DNA of 64,000 nucleotides from Selaginella moellendorffii (GCF_000143415.4 NW_003314263.1:3316705-3380704); one strand, 5' to 3'; counted from the stretch's first letter, positions 44,788 through 56,260 are shown. The notes: generated from the letters alone by a model not told the origin. Numbers and translations: made by a program.

Positions 44788-45928
44788 TGTAGCGCACGTG
44801 GTTTTGACCCTTTATCCTATGGTGATTTACCATAGGATAACACCACGAAGCGGAACCTAAACCCTCTTTGTGCCACGTGACAGATGCCACGTGTCACATA
44901 CCACGTGTCCATGCCACGTGTCCATAGGAACCCGAGGTTCAGGGCCTTGGGCCACTGAACGAAGGAACGGTGCCAAACTCCCAAGCGTGACGCCAAGGAG
45001 TGATGAAACCGGACCACGGAGCAACTCCCGAGCATATAGCCCAAGGAGCGAGGGACAGGGGCCCGGAGCGACTTGGAACAGTCCTAGAGCAACCAGCATC
45101 CCAATGCCAGGACCAGCACGCAAAACGGAGCCAAACGGAGTCTGGCGCTATTTCGGCATACCGGTGGCCTAACGTGAGAATATGGGTACTCCACCAGCTA
45201 GCATGGAATGGAACTTGGGCTTAGACCCAAGCCGGACGCAGAACAAGGACAGGCACGCAAGCGGGAGCTAGACTATGCCTCAGGTTGGTCGGCCATGCCC
45301 GACCTACCCACTATCCCTACTATACATTTGGAACCCCCCATAGCCCCCCCCCCTTGAGGAACACACGCTTTGGGCTTTCACCCCAAGCCTCCCTTAGTAT
45401 CAGGAGTTAGTCTCTGGGACAAACTCGAAACTTACTAAATATGGAATGTCCTTAGATTGCGAATTTGGACACGGGACAAACACCATTGTGTTCAGGCCGA
45501 TCTCTACATTCCATAGATATGCCAAATGAGCAAATCTGGACACTTTCCATAAATAGCATCTGGGACAAATTGAGACTAACACAAAGGGCATGATAGCGAG
45601 GGTGTTTGGCAGACACGGTAAGCTATCATCTAGCGATGTTGAGGGACCAAGCTCAATATCGCGGGGGTTCCCAACACTAGCAAGTGCAAGTCAACGAATG
45701 AGTTTCTCTAACCAGGTCAAGTATGCTTGACTAATAGCACTTAGGAATTCCGTCCTTATGCCCATCTGGTCAAGTGCACACGCGAGGACCAGTTTCTCAA
45801 CTAGCTTAGGCGGAGACTAATAACGGGTCCAGCAATACCGACCTCCTGCCATCGTGACAGTAAGGTAAGAGTGTCCGTAAGGACTAGCCGACAGGTAACT
45901 TTCGATACCCGAAGTCACATGCGCGACA
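44788..45928 (-). repeat. element 3 right LTR (5' LTR)
   Basis: 1141 bp, near-identical to 38663-39809; the poly-C run is about 10 instead of about 17. Followed by CAAGT at 45929-45933. Confidence 0.92.
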
Positions 45929-46170
45929 CAAGTGGGATAACAATGATGCTACAACTCTCATTATTGTTCACTTATAGAGTACAAAGTGGATGACTTGGTG
46001 TTAATCTATTTTCTTAATCTTACGGCACATGGTTTGTTTAAAGGGCTCTTTGCTCATTATAAAAGACTATATCGTGTATTGTGGCAAATTAAACCACAAG
46101 TTTATGAGGTTTGGCATAATGTCCAATAGGCTGATCCTTTAGAAACTGTAGCGCATGTGATCATGGGATG
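45929..46170 (+). mobile_element. old gypsy relic, right part (integrase C-terminus)
   Basis: Continues the relic of 37250-38662: the plus strand reads YKVDDLVLIYFLNL, KGLFAHYKRLYRVLW and KPQVYEVWHNVQ, in the style of the integrase tail (VGDLVLV, GPYRV, VHVNRLK). Stops are present. Confidence 0.65.
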
Positions 46171-47560
46171 AAATTTGGATATATTGTCACCGTGAATCTT
46201 TGGAACCTTGGGAGATAAATGGGGATAAAATAGCCACTAAGGGCTCTCTCATTAAGCAATTGCCCTTTTTTCAGTTAGTTTTTCTCCCCGGAAAGAAATA
46301 AGGTGCACTACATTAATTATACATATGCAATAGTTGAAATGCTTCATACAAAGGGATTAGGAAAAATTAATATCACTTATAGATCCACTGATGTTTGTTC
46401 CTCTAGATCTCAGCCTATCCACTAAAGAATCTTAATTATTTTCCATCATTCTAAAAGGAGGGGATGATGTGATGTCCAAGTGTATGGCTATGATGCTATA
46501 TATTAATATTAGTGTAGTGGGATTTTGATAGCTGTCAGATTGGTTTTAATCAGGACTAATTGCTCTTGCATATAAGTTAGAGTTTTTAGGTTAATTAATA
46601 TGCATATTTCTGTATTCCATGCACTTATAAAACTTAATATATTAATAAAATTATAATAAAAGTTAATAAAATAAAATAAAATAATTAAATTTAGAAAACA
46701 TTAGCAAATTATAGTTACAAGATAATTATATTAAAAATATTTTTCTTTTAAAATAGAGGAAATTTTTTTTAGCAAAATTTATGATTCTCTAAATACTATA
46801 TATCTGGTATATCTGGGAAAGCATTTGATAAGTAAGTCATTTATGAGAAGTTTATAGTAATAATGTTTAGAGTAAGTTTTTAATTTGCTTAAGCAAATAA
46901 ACATGTGGATGATAATGAATATACCTAGAATATGCTTGAATATTCGAGAATATTCTACCATCTAACAGTTGTTATTAATCTAGATTAATCTTGTATTTAT
47001 AAATTATAAACAAACTTTCCTAAACACTTCCTAGTATATTCTAGTTATTCTACTATCTAATGGTTGATATTCAATAAATGTTTATAAATTATAAACATGT
47101 TTATAATTATATACTTCCATTTGATTAATTGGATTAATAAATCAGATTAAACAAGCCAAGCGGTTTTAGAAAAAATTAAAATATAATTTTAACATATAAA
47201 ACATTAGTAACATTTTTTAGTTACTAATTACTAAGTTCTTCCAAACCCTCTGTAAACTTCACTTGTATCCAGAGCTCACCCATTACCACTTGGCTCAAGG
47301 TAGATGTTCTCAATCCCGCTCCCTTGAAACACAAGCTCGAGCATGCCTAACTCTTCCCTCTGCCAAGGCCTCCACGATCTGCCATCTTACACGTTTCTGT
47401 AAGGCAAACTATTCTAAGCACATCATCAAGAAAATCCTGCCAAACAGCTTGAACTCATGAAATCTATGCAAAATTCATTCAGCGAGGTTTGGGTATATGC
47501 TGTTTACTTTAAACTCTGCCAACTTTGTGATGGATTTTCTTAAAGAGAAGAGACAGCAAC
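46171..47560. other. AT-rich intergenic
   Basis: Strongly AT-rich from 46440 to 47230 with no frame of note. Near 47380 the phrase acacgtttctgtaaggc matches the MSL last exon (54080) and may be another tiny fragment. Confidence 0.35.
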
Positions 47561-47564
47561 GGGT

Positions 47565-47680
47565 AGCATTTCGAGTCTCAGCGCGCTGAGTTTGTGTTTC
47601 ACGGGAACTCGATTCTTAAACAAGACCTTGATCCCAGCAAAGCCAAGTGGAGAAGTTCTAATAGAACCTGCAGATCTTAA
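47565..47680 (+). pseudogene. fragment of the PARP-like gene (third exon)
   Basis: gagtttgtgtttcacgggaa and cttaaacaagaccttgatcc parallel exon 3 of the intact gene just downstream (EFVFHG and LKRGLDP). Only this part is present and the frame is not kept. Confidence 0.65.
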
Positions 47681-47858
47681 CAGTGTCTTAAGAAGAAAAT
47701 ATCCAGCAAATTAAACTTGGATCTTCCATACACTGTGAATTCAGCTGAAGCTTCCATTGCTCGTTTGCCGCTAAAAACTTATCTGTCTAGAGAAACAGAC
47801 GCCAGTTTGTGCATTCCAGATTAAATATTACAACTAATTAGGTTTTGTCTATCCAAAA

Positions 47859-48770
47859 ATGGCCATGCCGATGGAGCCGGGAGTTTACTGGCGAGTCAAA
47901 AACAAGGCCTGGAAGCCATACAAGCAAGACGTTGCTCTAAAGATCCTTGTCAAATATTTTGAGGTACTGTTCCTTCTTCAAAGATTGCTTTTCTTTTTCC
48001 AATTCATATTTTATAGTGGTTGAATAGCGCACTGCAATCCACAATGCCATTGGATTTGGGTGAACGAGGTTGGCACAGTATCAATTTCGGGACAATGAAG
48101 CTGAAGAGTAGACTCGGAAGATACGATAGAAGCGTCAAGATAATCCTCGCGCCCGTAGAGGACGAGCTCATCAAACTGATGGATGCCAAGTTTTTGGAGT
48201 CGACTGTCCTCCCTTATCATTCCGGGATTACTTTTTCGCAAATCCATCCAAACAAATTATCCCCGGCTACAAAGATCTACAAGAAGTTCGTGAGAGCTCT
48301 CCAATGCTACGCCACCCTCCACGACAAGAGCATCTTGGGTACGTAAACTCTACAAGTCTGCCAGCTTTTCACGCTCTTCCTGCCAACCTTTGTGCTAAGT
48401 TTCTTTGGTGGGTAATGCAGATGAGATGCGGCAAGCGGTGAACAAGTGCAACATCTCAAGCCTCAAATCGTTGGAGTTTGTGTTTCATGGAAGCTGGCAG
48501 AAAAACATAAGCTCCATCCTTAAACGGGGTCTTGATCCCAAGAAAGCCAAGGACAGTGGCTTTGGACCCTTTCTGTGGGTTGGAAAGACTCCACGGGTGA
48601 GCTGGAGTTACTGTGGTTGCGACCCACGTACAATGGTGCTGTTTTTGGAGCTCAAAAATCATGGCGAGAGCGACTGGACCTGGGATGGCAGACGAAGTGT
48701 ACCACTTAACAAGAGCCATGTCTTACTGCCAGTTGCAAAACTAGTTATAAACTCGCTCTACGATAGCTGA
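47859..48770 (+). CDS. PARP-like ADP-ribosyltransferase-fold protein (putative)
   Basis: Three exons, 47859-47963, 48017-48338 and 48421-48770, joined at GT/AG sites, give 258 residues starting MAMPMEPGVYWRVKNKAWKP. The C-terminal half resembles a PARP catalytic fold: LEFVFHGSWQKNISSIL (the H-G motif plus following helix), GLDPKKAKDSGFGPFLWVG, SWSYCG (the Tyr position) and MVLFLELKNHG. The third residue of the H-Y-E triad is not evident near the end (LNKSHVLLPVAKLVI), so it may bind rather than modify, or be a mono-transferase. No N-terminal WWE, RST or BRCT domain is present. Three broken relatives lie nearby, and all share exons 1-3. Family call is moderate; exon structure is well supported. 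Confidence 0.6.
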
Positions 48771-48862
48771 TACTTCACCATCTTTTTTTTGTATGCCAAA
48801 AGTTGATTGACATTGTGTGTGTCCATCGTTTTTTTGTATGCCAGAAGTTGATTAACATTGTG

Positions 48863-48864
<2 letters not shown>

Positions 48865-48904
<40 letters not shown>
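48865..48904 (+). repeat. GA microsatellite
   Basis: About 18 uninterrupted GA units between the PARP-like and universal stress protein genes. GA runs are common in plant 5' flanks and may bind GAGA-type factors. Confidence 0.9.
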
Positions 48905-48906
<2 letters not shown>

Positions 48907-49014
48907 ACGCCCAAGAATACCAGTGAATATTCACAAAACACGTGGCACTATGCCATGCTGCCAAATGTAAGCCGTTGAAGTCCACGTGTTTGGCTAGGGC
49001 AAAACATCTGCGCC

Positions 49015-50270
49015 ATGAGCGACGAGGAAGTGAGCGAGGCGGTGGTGATGGCGGAGGCGCCGCCGGTCAAGAAGAAGAGCGTCAAGATCGCCGCCGCTGC
49101 CATCGCCAGCGACGAGGCAGCGGATCCCAGCGGCGCCGTCAATGTGGGCGGCGATCGCAAGGCCAAGAAGGTCATCGTGGCCATCGACGAGAGCCAAGAA
49201 AGCATCCGAGCTCTCCGCTATGCTCTCGACACTGTCGTCCAGCCCGGGGATGGGCTTGTGCTGCTACACTCGCAGTTCATGCCCCATAGCTACGTTGGTC
49301 CCGGCGGCCCAGGTACTAATCTTCTTCTCGTTCTAGCTTTTTCCATAGAGAATGTGGGGCTTGCTCCTCTTCTTTTTCTCTTTCGAGCTATGGTTTGAGT
49401 TCTTTGCTATGGTTTCCTCCTTGCTCCTTGAGTGTGGATGTCTTTCTCGTTGGGATTAGAGCTATGGGTGTTAGATCTTTTGTCTTTGGCACCAAAGTTT
49501 GGTCCTTGTGATCTGCGCTTCACACGCATTTCCGTCAGCTCTAAAACCAGGTAAAGCTTCGTTGGTTTTTGTTAGAGGATCCAGTCTATAGAGTTTTTGT
49601 GATCTGCGCTTCACACGCATGTCCATCAGCTCTTAAACCAGGTAAAGCTTCGTTGGTTGTTGCTAGAAGATTCAGTCCATAGAGTTTTTTTTTGTGATCT
49701 GTGCTTCCATCAGCTCTAAAACCAGGTAAAGCTTCGTTGGTTTCTGCTAGAGGATTCAGTCTATGCTTTTCTACTAGCTTTCATTCCTTGAGCTTTGGCT
49801 TTGGTAGATCTTTTCTTCCTTGGCTTTTAGCTTGAAACGCAAAGACATTGGTTCTGTAGGCTTCTACATCACTCCCGACTTGGTGGCCGCCACAAGGAAG
49901 CACCAGGAGAACTCAAGCAAGGTCTTGCTCGACAAAGCCAAGAGGATTTGCGGCGATGCCAATGTGGGCTCCTCTTCTGTGTTTAAGATGGTCTTTTATG
50001 CACGTTTCTCGCAGGTCCACCACCCAGAGCTTCTGATGGCTACTGGAGATCCTCGCGACAGTATCTGCGACGCCGTGGAAAAGATCCATGCCGACTTGCT
50101 GGTGATGGGAAGCCGCGGTCACGGAGCCATCAAACGGTGAGCTCTCACTTTCTTCTCGAAGATCACTAAAGCTCTTTTACTTTCTCGACCGACACAGGAC
50201 TTTTCTTGGCAGTGTGAGCGACTATTGTACTCACAACGCGAAATGCCCGGTTTTGATCGTCCGAAAGTGA
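49015..50270 (+). CDS. universal stress protein (USP) domain protein
   Basis: Four exons: 49015-49312, 49860-49963, 50015-50136 and 50198-50270, all GT/AG with consistent phase, giving 198 residues. An N-terminal Lys/Ala-rich extension precedes the UspA fold: KKVIVAIDESQESIRALRYA (first strand and helix), VVQPGDGLVLLHSQ, then ADLLVMGSRGHGAIKR and TFLGSVSDYCTHNAKCPVLI, ending VRK. The G-x2-G-x9-G(S/T) loop is the ATP-binding signature, so this is probably the ATP-binding type, a soluble cytosolic or nuclear stress protein. Intron 1 is unusually long (547 bp) and holds a minisatellite. The gene converges with the magnesium transporter gene, leaving about 114 bases between stops. Confidence 0.9.
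49500..49765 (+). repeat. minisatellite, three units, in USP intron 1
   Basis: Three units of about 75-110 bases share gatctg.gcttc, catcagctct.aaaccag and gtaaagcttcgttggtt, then agaggattcagtct. Each carries CCAGGTAAAG, a good match to a 5' splice donor. Confidence 0.85.
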
Positions 50271-50384
50271 GCCAAAGTGGATGGCTTTGTTTTTCTTTCT
50301 TTCGTGTATATATACGGTATGGATCTGCAAGTTCTCTCGTTTCCTTATTTCTCTCAGCTGCACAAATCGGAGGCTTTACTTTTT

Positions 50385-52608
50385 TTACAGTGACAGCAGC
50401 CTCCGCTGCTTAAAGAATAATACGAATGCGAGAAAGATCGCGATGCCAGCAACGCCAGACGTGATGAGAATCCACTTGAAAGCTCGCGGCTCGTCAAAGA
50501 GGTCAATCTGGATGTTCATCCCGAAAACACCCGCAATCACGCCAAAAATCGCCACCACGAACGTCGCGGTCGTGAGCAGCAACTCGAACTGGATCAGCTG
50601 GTTCCTCACATTGTCCTGGACGATCAAAACCAAAGACCATCGATCAAAAACCGAAAAACCTTGGATCGACAACTTCTCGGAAAGTACCAGTTGGATGTTG
50701 ATGAAATCCTCGGTGTCGTCAATGTACTCCTTGAGCTGTGTATAACCAGCGAGATTAACACGGATAACACCACGAGCCTTTCTTTTTTTCACTCGAAAAA
50801 CTCGAAACCTTCGCCTTACCGAGGTGAGCTTGTTGAGCGTGCCATCGATGACAACAAAGTAGGCCTCGAGCAGCATCTCCAGCTCCTCCACTCGCTCCGT
50901 TTCACTGTCCGAGCCGGGTGGCTGGACCAAGAGGTTTCTTCCCAGGCTCATCGTCTTGTCCAGGCTCTTGATCTTCTCGGTCGGCGGGCTGCCAACCGGA
51001 GACACAGGGGCCGACACCGACGCACAGACGTTGTTTGAGTACAAGAAGCCCTCGGCTCGCTCCTTCTTCTCGGTTAGATACATCTCGGCCATGTCACCGT
51101 CGTCGTCCATGAGGTGCTCGATCTCGTCCCGGACCTGGAAGTTCGTGTGAGATGAAGTATCAATGAGGTTTGTGAGCTTGGGAGGCTCGAACAAACACCA
51201 GTGAAGTTGGAACGAAGATGAAAGAGCAAGGAGTGTGAACAGAACCAAAGTTCGTGTGAGAAGAGAGAAGCAAAGATCAACAAGTGAGGTTTGTGAGCTC
51301 GGGAAGCTCAAGAAGATGGAGTAAAGTTGGAACGAAGAACAAGGTGTGACTCCAGCAAACTTATAGGAGAGAATGAGAAGAGAGAAGCAAAGATCAACAA
51401 TGAGGTTTGTGAGCTTGGGAAGCTGGAGGAAACACCAGTGAAGTTGGAACGAAAATGAAAGAACTAGGAGTGTGACTTAGTGGTTTCAATGGAAAGAAAT
51501 GAAAGAACTAGGAGTGTGACTTAGTGGTTTCAATGGAAAGAAAGCTTCCAAAGGGGAAACGGAGTAAAAGCAGTACCTTTTGGACTCTCCTGGTGAGTGC
51601 CACGAGCCTGCTCTTAAGCCTACGAACTCGCTCCAGGTTGAGCGTGCTGATCTTCGAGGTTAGATCGTCCAGAACTGGATACGCTTCCTCTTCAAGCTCT
51701 GTAGCCTGTCAAAAAGAGCAAAAAGACCACCGGTGAGTAGCAAAAAACGTGCCACAGGAAAGAGGAGAAAGAACAAAAGAGAAAAAAGAAGCAATCAGTA
51801 GTAGTATCACAGAAAAAGCAAAAGGCACCAAAAGAGAAAAAAAAAATATTGAAAAATCTCAGAGAAGAAAAAAAGAAAAGCATGAAAGTTCTTCCAAAGT
51901 TTTCTTCCAAGAATCGAGGAACTAGAACTTGGTTACCTGTGTGTCAAGATACGTGCACGCCGACTCCAGCGCCACCTCGAGCGCTCGAAACTCGAACGGC
52001 AAATCGTCCGCTGCCGACGATCCGCTAAACATGTCCGTCTCTCTCATCAGCGCCGCCCTCCTCATCTCCTGCTTGGCCGGATGATCCTCAGTCCCACACT
52101 CCCAGCTCCCTCCTCCACCACCTCCACCACCTCCAAATCCAATCGCTCCAATCCCACCACCACCACCATATCTCCCGGCGATGTTGCTACTGCTCGAGGA
52201 GCTCGTCATCCTCGGCATCAATCGCCGCTGGAGCTCGCTCACGTACTGGAGCACGTAGTGATCCAGCGAATTCAAGAGCAGCACCTCGTCCGCGGTGATG
52301 ATACACCGGATTTGCTCCAAGTTGACAACGATGGCCTTCTCTCGTCCCAGCAGCGTGGAAGGATAGACAAAGAGTGGATCCAGCAGCCGCAAGTCGCGAG
52401 CCGGAAGCTCACACCTCCTCATGATGCTGAACTTGTCCATCTCTAGCACCTGGGAATTGCCCGCGCGGTCGATCCGGATCCACGACCGGATGCCCTGCCC
52501 GCGCTTCTTCAATCCCACCACGTCCATCCCCTGGAAGAGCGGCTTGGGCAGATTGGAAGTGGGCGATTGCGCGCGATGGAGGAGCTTGTATCTCAGATGA
52601 TCGCCCAT
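50385..52608 (-). CDS. MRS2: MRS2/MGT (CorA-type) magnesium transporter
   Basis: Five exons on the minus strand, 51937-52608, 51577-51705, 50820-51134, 50688-50735 and 50385-50615, all with GT/AG borders and in phase, giving 464 residues. The long N-terminal soluble part includes LEMDKFSIMRRCELPARDLR and LLDPLFVYPSTLLGREKAIV, a Gly-rich insert, LEVALESACTYLDTQ and LEEEAYPVLDDLTSKIS. The C-terminal part has YIDDTEDFINIQL, a first membrane helix and GVFGMNI, the Gly-Met-Asn signature that forms the Mg2+ selectivity filter, then a second helix (WILITSGVAGIAIFLAFVLF) and a short basic tail. Family members form pentamers for Mg2+ uptake in plasma, vacuolar, chloroplast or mitochondrial membranes; location is not clear here. 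The helix-1 region (LLLTTATFVVAIFGVIAGVF) resembles plastid/mitochondrial types only loosely. Confidence 0.92.
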
Positions 52609-53072
52609 GCTTGGTCGCGTGCTCTTGTTCTTGCTCTTGCTCTTCCATCAACGCCCTAAAACGTCCTGGCCGGCACTACCACCCCCGGGCGGATTGAATT
52701 GCTGGATTTGGAGCGTACCCATTTGCGAGCGGTGCCGGGGACTCACACCCAATTCGCCCGATCCATCGCCCACGGCCTATCGCGCCGCCTCTCCATCGCC
52801 GCCGCCATCGCCGCCCAGGAAGAAGAAGATGGCCGCATTTGGGCAACCTCTCGATAGGGAAAAGTTTACTGGCTTCGTTTTTTCCCCTTTTTTACCTACT
52901 TATCCTAAAAATCTTTGTGTGTGCGTAGTTTACTCACTGTGGCCACCATCTTCCTCCAGGAACTCCATTTATAATGCGTGGAAGTTCTTCTTCCTTGATC
53001 TCTTCCTCCAAGAACTTTGGAGAACTCCATTTAATGCCTGTGAGTTCTTCCTCCTTGGATCTCACTGCTGCT
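52609..53072. other. intergenic, one possible exon-like stretch
   Basis: Upstream of the MGT gene. The plus strand near 52710-52830 reads THTQFARSIAHGLSRRLSI without an ATG, transit-peptide-like, but stops soon after. No gene is called. Confidence 0.3.
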
Positions 53073-56000
53073 CTAAAGATCTTTGTCTTTCGGCGATCCA
53101 GCAGCAGTAATAGCGCCCCTTGTGTCCGAGTCCCCCGTGATCTTATCATCGCCATCGCCGCTCAGTGAAAGCGTGCGTTTGGATCCAGCGAGTGCTACTC
53201 CCAGCACTAGATTGTCTTCTCCAAAGTTTGCTGGAGGAGATTTCTTGAGCTGTTGTTCCTCGTTGTTACTTCCCTGGCCTGTGCTCTTTGTTGTTGGAGG
53301 AGATTTCTTTGCCAGTAGTTCCTCGGTGCTCTTTGTTGTCGGAGGAGATTTCTTTGCCAGTAGTTCCTCGTTGTTACTTCCCTGGACTGTGCTCTTTGTT
53401 GGAGGATATTTCTTTGCCTGTTGTTCCTCGCTGTTACTTGTGCTCGCTTGATTCGAAAAAGAAGAAGGAACTGTTCCTGTTACTGTTGCTGTTGCTGACC
53501 CCGTCTCTTTCCATGGATCGTCCACCTGTTGGTGCTGCTGCCTGTCTCTAGCTTCCTTTTGCTTCACTTTCAAATCTTTCGCTGTCTCGGATGGTCTTGA
53601 CTTTGTCTCTTGCAACTCTTTCGCTTTCCCTGTGCTCTCGTTGCTCGCCTCCAGCTTGATCTCTCGTTTCGGCGAAGCTGGGGGTTCCTTGGGCGATGTC
53701 GACGCCTTTGGTGGCTTGCTGCTGTCTTTGATCGCTTGCTTTCCTAAATGCTGCTTTGTGTTTTCGCCGGTCTCGCTGCTTTTCTGGTCCTCGGCCTTAA
53801 TCGTCGCTGGCTCGCCACCACTGTCAGCCGAGACTTCCGAGATCTTTGCTGGAGGTTTTTCGAAAGCCGCACCTAGCAAGCTCATGTCTTTAGCATTAAG
53901 TCCCATGGAATCCAAACCTTCGAGAGGTGTCTTTGGAGAAGGCTGTGCTTCTTCCATATCCTGTTTCGGAACTTCGATAGGAGCGACAGTGTTTGGCGCC
54001 TCATGCTTCGCCTTCCCAGACTCGGCTGGTACTGCGGATGCGTCTACGAGGAGCAACGGCCTGCCATCTTCGTTGACACGTTTCTGTAAGGCGACTGGCG
54101 AGTTTCTGCTTCGTCGTATACCCTCTGGATAGAGCGAATGGGAGTGGCAAGTCGGGCATTGTGATGGCTGATGACTTTGAGCAGGTTGAGAAGAATAATT
54201 TCCTGCCATGAAGAATCATAAGAACGCAAGTAGCGGCAGAACAAATACTAACCTTCACACTGAGATATCTTCGTAGTGGGAAGTTTTTACGAAGCAAGAA
54301 ATCATGATCTGCATTCAAAGAAAAAAAAAGGAATTAGTAGAAATGAAGATGTTTTCCTACCATAAGCGACTGGTTTGACGGGTCGATGTTGTCAAAGAAC
54401 ACTCTTCGATGCAATCGTCTGTGCTCCACTTGGGGATGCTTGGAAAGAACTTTTCTCATGTCTGCGACGATAACCTGAAAGGAAGAGCAAGTGTTTAGAG
54501 AAAGAAAATCAATAAGTGTTTTCTTACGTGGATCTTGCTAGCATCCAAATGACTGAGACCAATGTACGTCTTAACACGCCAATGAGTTTTTTGACTTAAA
54601 TTGCGGACAACGCTCATCGTGAACTTGTGGTTGGGTATATGCACAGCTTCGCGATCTTCGCCTCTGATAACTGTAGGAGACCACCAGCCAACATGCTGAA
54701 AACATCGAAAGGCATTAGATTACCATTTGCTATAACACACGATTTACGTATCAACCAACCTCGACAGTACCAGAAACTTCCTGCCCATCGATTTTAGTTT
54801 GTATCCACTCGTACTCAACAAACGGCCGGGTAGCATGGATCATAACACTGGACAAAAAGTTCGTAAAAATCTACAAAACATAAAATCCTGTCATTTGTTT
54901 TGAAGAAAACAGAAAGGAGAACGTAATCTAACCTCTCGACCTGCTAGAGTCAGCAACACTGTACCGAATCCACCGGCCGTCAGCCATTTTTGAGTCGAGA
55001 AACCAAGGAGCTCCATAAACAAGCAGACAGCCGCCACCCACACCGAAGTGGACACTGCACTGCCAATAAAACGAATTCCAAGCTGCAATCACTAACCAGA
55101 TTTTCATGACACAGAGAGTAAGTAGCATACAGTACATACATTGCGAGAGTCTTCATTGTTGTGACGATCCATCATGACCCTTTGAATTTGTTGAGTCATC
55201 CTGAAACACCCAAAAAAAGAAGAAGAAGAAAGAAATCCATGATCCGAGGCAAATAAGCTTTATACCTCGCTGTGCAAAACGCAAATGTCAGGACAGTTGA
55301 AAGAGATCGTAGAAAATTCAAGAATCTTTCCTTGACAACTTGGCTTGTCTCGGACGAAAGAACAACGGGGTCTAGAGCCCTGCAAGATCTCAAGTTCTAG
55401 AAAACATAAAAAGAAAAGTTACACCAAGATATCTACCTGCATATTCCGATGATCGCAACCCACAATAACACAGGCTTGACATAGGACGTAAGTATGTACT
55501 TCGTTCGACTCTTGTCCCATTCACGTCGCTGATTGAAACACTCCAATATCAGCTAGAAAGAAACAAAAATTCACGAACTCTATCTTTCCACCTGGAAGAT
55601 ATTGCGACGAATGAGTTGGATGGAAGGCAAGAGTCCCCAAAGAGCAAATGCTATGACCCCAGCAGCAGCCACGCATTGTACTGGACAAGGGAATTTTCCA
55701 ACCGTCGCGAGCGTACTGGAAGAAAAGCTAAACCAAAACATCACAAAGAAAAATTTCTAGAACCTTGTGAGCGCTCTCTGCGTGATCCTCAGCGATGTCA
55801 CCGCGATTTCCTTGGGCAATTCCAGCGCAATCGCTGCTCTTGAGCAGCACAGGCCGCGGCATTTCGCCAATCTCGCGAGCTGGACGCTTTGCAGCGACAA
55901 AGAATCCTGCCAAGCACGCCAATTACCACAAAACAATCCCGAGAAACCTAGCTTCAGCCTACCCGTCGAAGGAAGGAAGAGCTCAGCTCCAATCCACGCG

Positions 56001-56140
56001 CTCTCGATGGAATTCGCGGCAGCCCCTAATCCATCCATCGCCAAGAGAATCCGAGCTGAGAGAGGAGTAGCGGCATTGGAAAATCCCGCGCCATACCTTG
56101 AGGGAGTTGGGGCGTGGTAGCGCCAGTCCCCGGCCTCCAT
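53073..56140 (-). pseudogene. MSL: MSL2/3-like plastid mechanosensitive channel gene with two 1-bp deletions
   Basis: Eleven exons with good GT/AG sites: 55764-56140, 55592-55715, 55437-55552, 55266-55379, 55140-55200, 54933-55082, 54760-54870, 54528-54695, 54361-54474, 54253-54308 and 53073-54202. The product is a MscS-like channel of the plastid MSL2/3 type: a transit-like N-terminus, [40 protein letters not shown] and LLTLAGRE (pore helix), [40 protein letters not shown] and a long Ser/Lys-rich tail ending EDNLVLGVALAGSKRTL. Phases agree until exon 10, where one base is missing (GAAGATAT; the fragment at 8265 has GAAGAATAT), giving a stop five codons on. A second base is missing in exon 11 (GTGTCAACG; fragments at 3205 and 10834 have the TCCAAC form), putting the tail out of frame. 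The tail is otherwise open for 330 codons, so either decay is recent or these are sequence errors. Confidence 0.85.
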
Positions 56141-56260
56141 TCATCGCGCCATGGAAGAATGGAACCCTAAATTTCCTCTTTTAGAAAAAGTACGTTTAGC
56201 CCTTTTATGCCGCTTAAACCCTAAATCCTCGTGATGATGGACATTATTTCGTTCTCACTA
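56141..56260 (-). promoter_or_regulatory. MSL leader and telo-box-like sites
   Basis: Contains GAACCCTAAAT at 56161-56171 and TTAAACCCTAAATC at 56215-56228. AAACCCTAA is the plant telo-box, common near starts of housekeeping genes. The first site travelled with fragments B and C. Confidence 0.35.

Larger units (their letters stand above)
38663..45928 (-). mobile_element. element 3: young non-autonomous LTR retrotransposon (minus strand)
   Basis: Two LTRs (38663-39809 and 44788-45928) start TG and end CA and are bounded by an exact CAAGT duplication. On the minus strand the right LTR is 5', followed by an initiator-Met-tRNA primer site (44771-44785); the polypurine tract is at 39810-39822. 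The 5-kb interior has no gag or pol motif. The LTRs differ by only about five substitutions plus a poly-C length change, so this is the youngest insertion in the window. It lies inside the integrase region of an older gypsy relic. Confidence 0.92.

Noticed and set aside
48865-48904. Possible CRISPR-like or regulatory array at the GA run
   Set aside because: It is a simple GA microsatellite. No spaced repeats of CRISPR type exist anywhere in this eukaryotic window.
48942-49289. Arg/Gly-rich 115-codon plus frame
   Set aside because: It is a shadow of USP exon 1 in another frame.
50281-51038. Plus-strand frames opposite the magnesium transporter
   Set aside because: The minus strand gives a complete five-exon MRS2/MGT with the GMN motif. 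The plus frames are shadows.
53073-54209. 378-codon minus frame as an independent gene
   Set aside because: Its first 45 codons are an out-of-frame reading of the MSL channel exon. The rest is the MSL tail. It is one exon of the MSL gene displaced by a 1-bp deletion.
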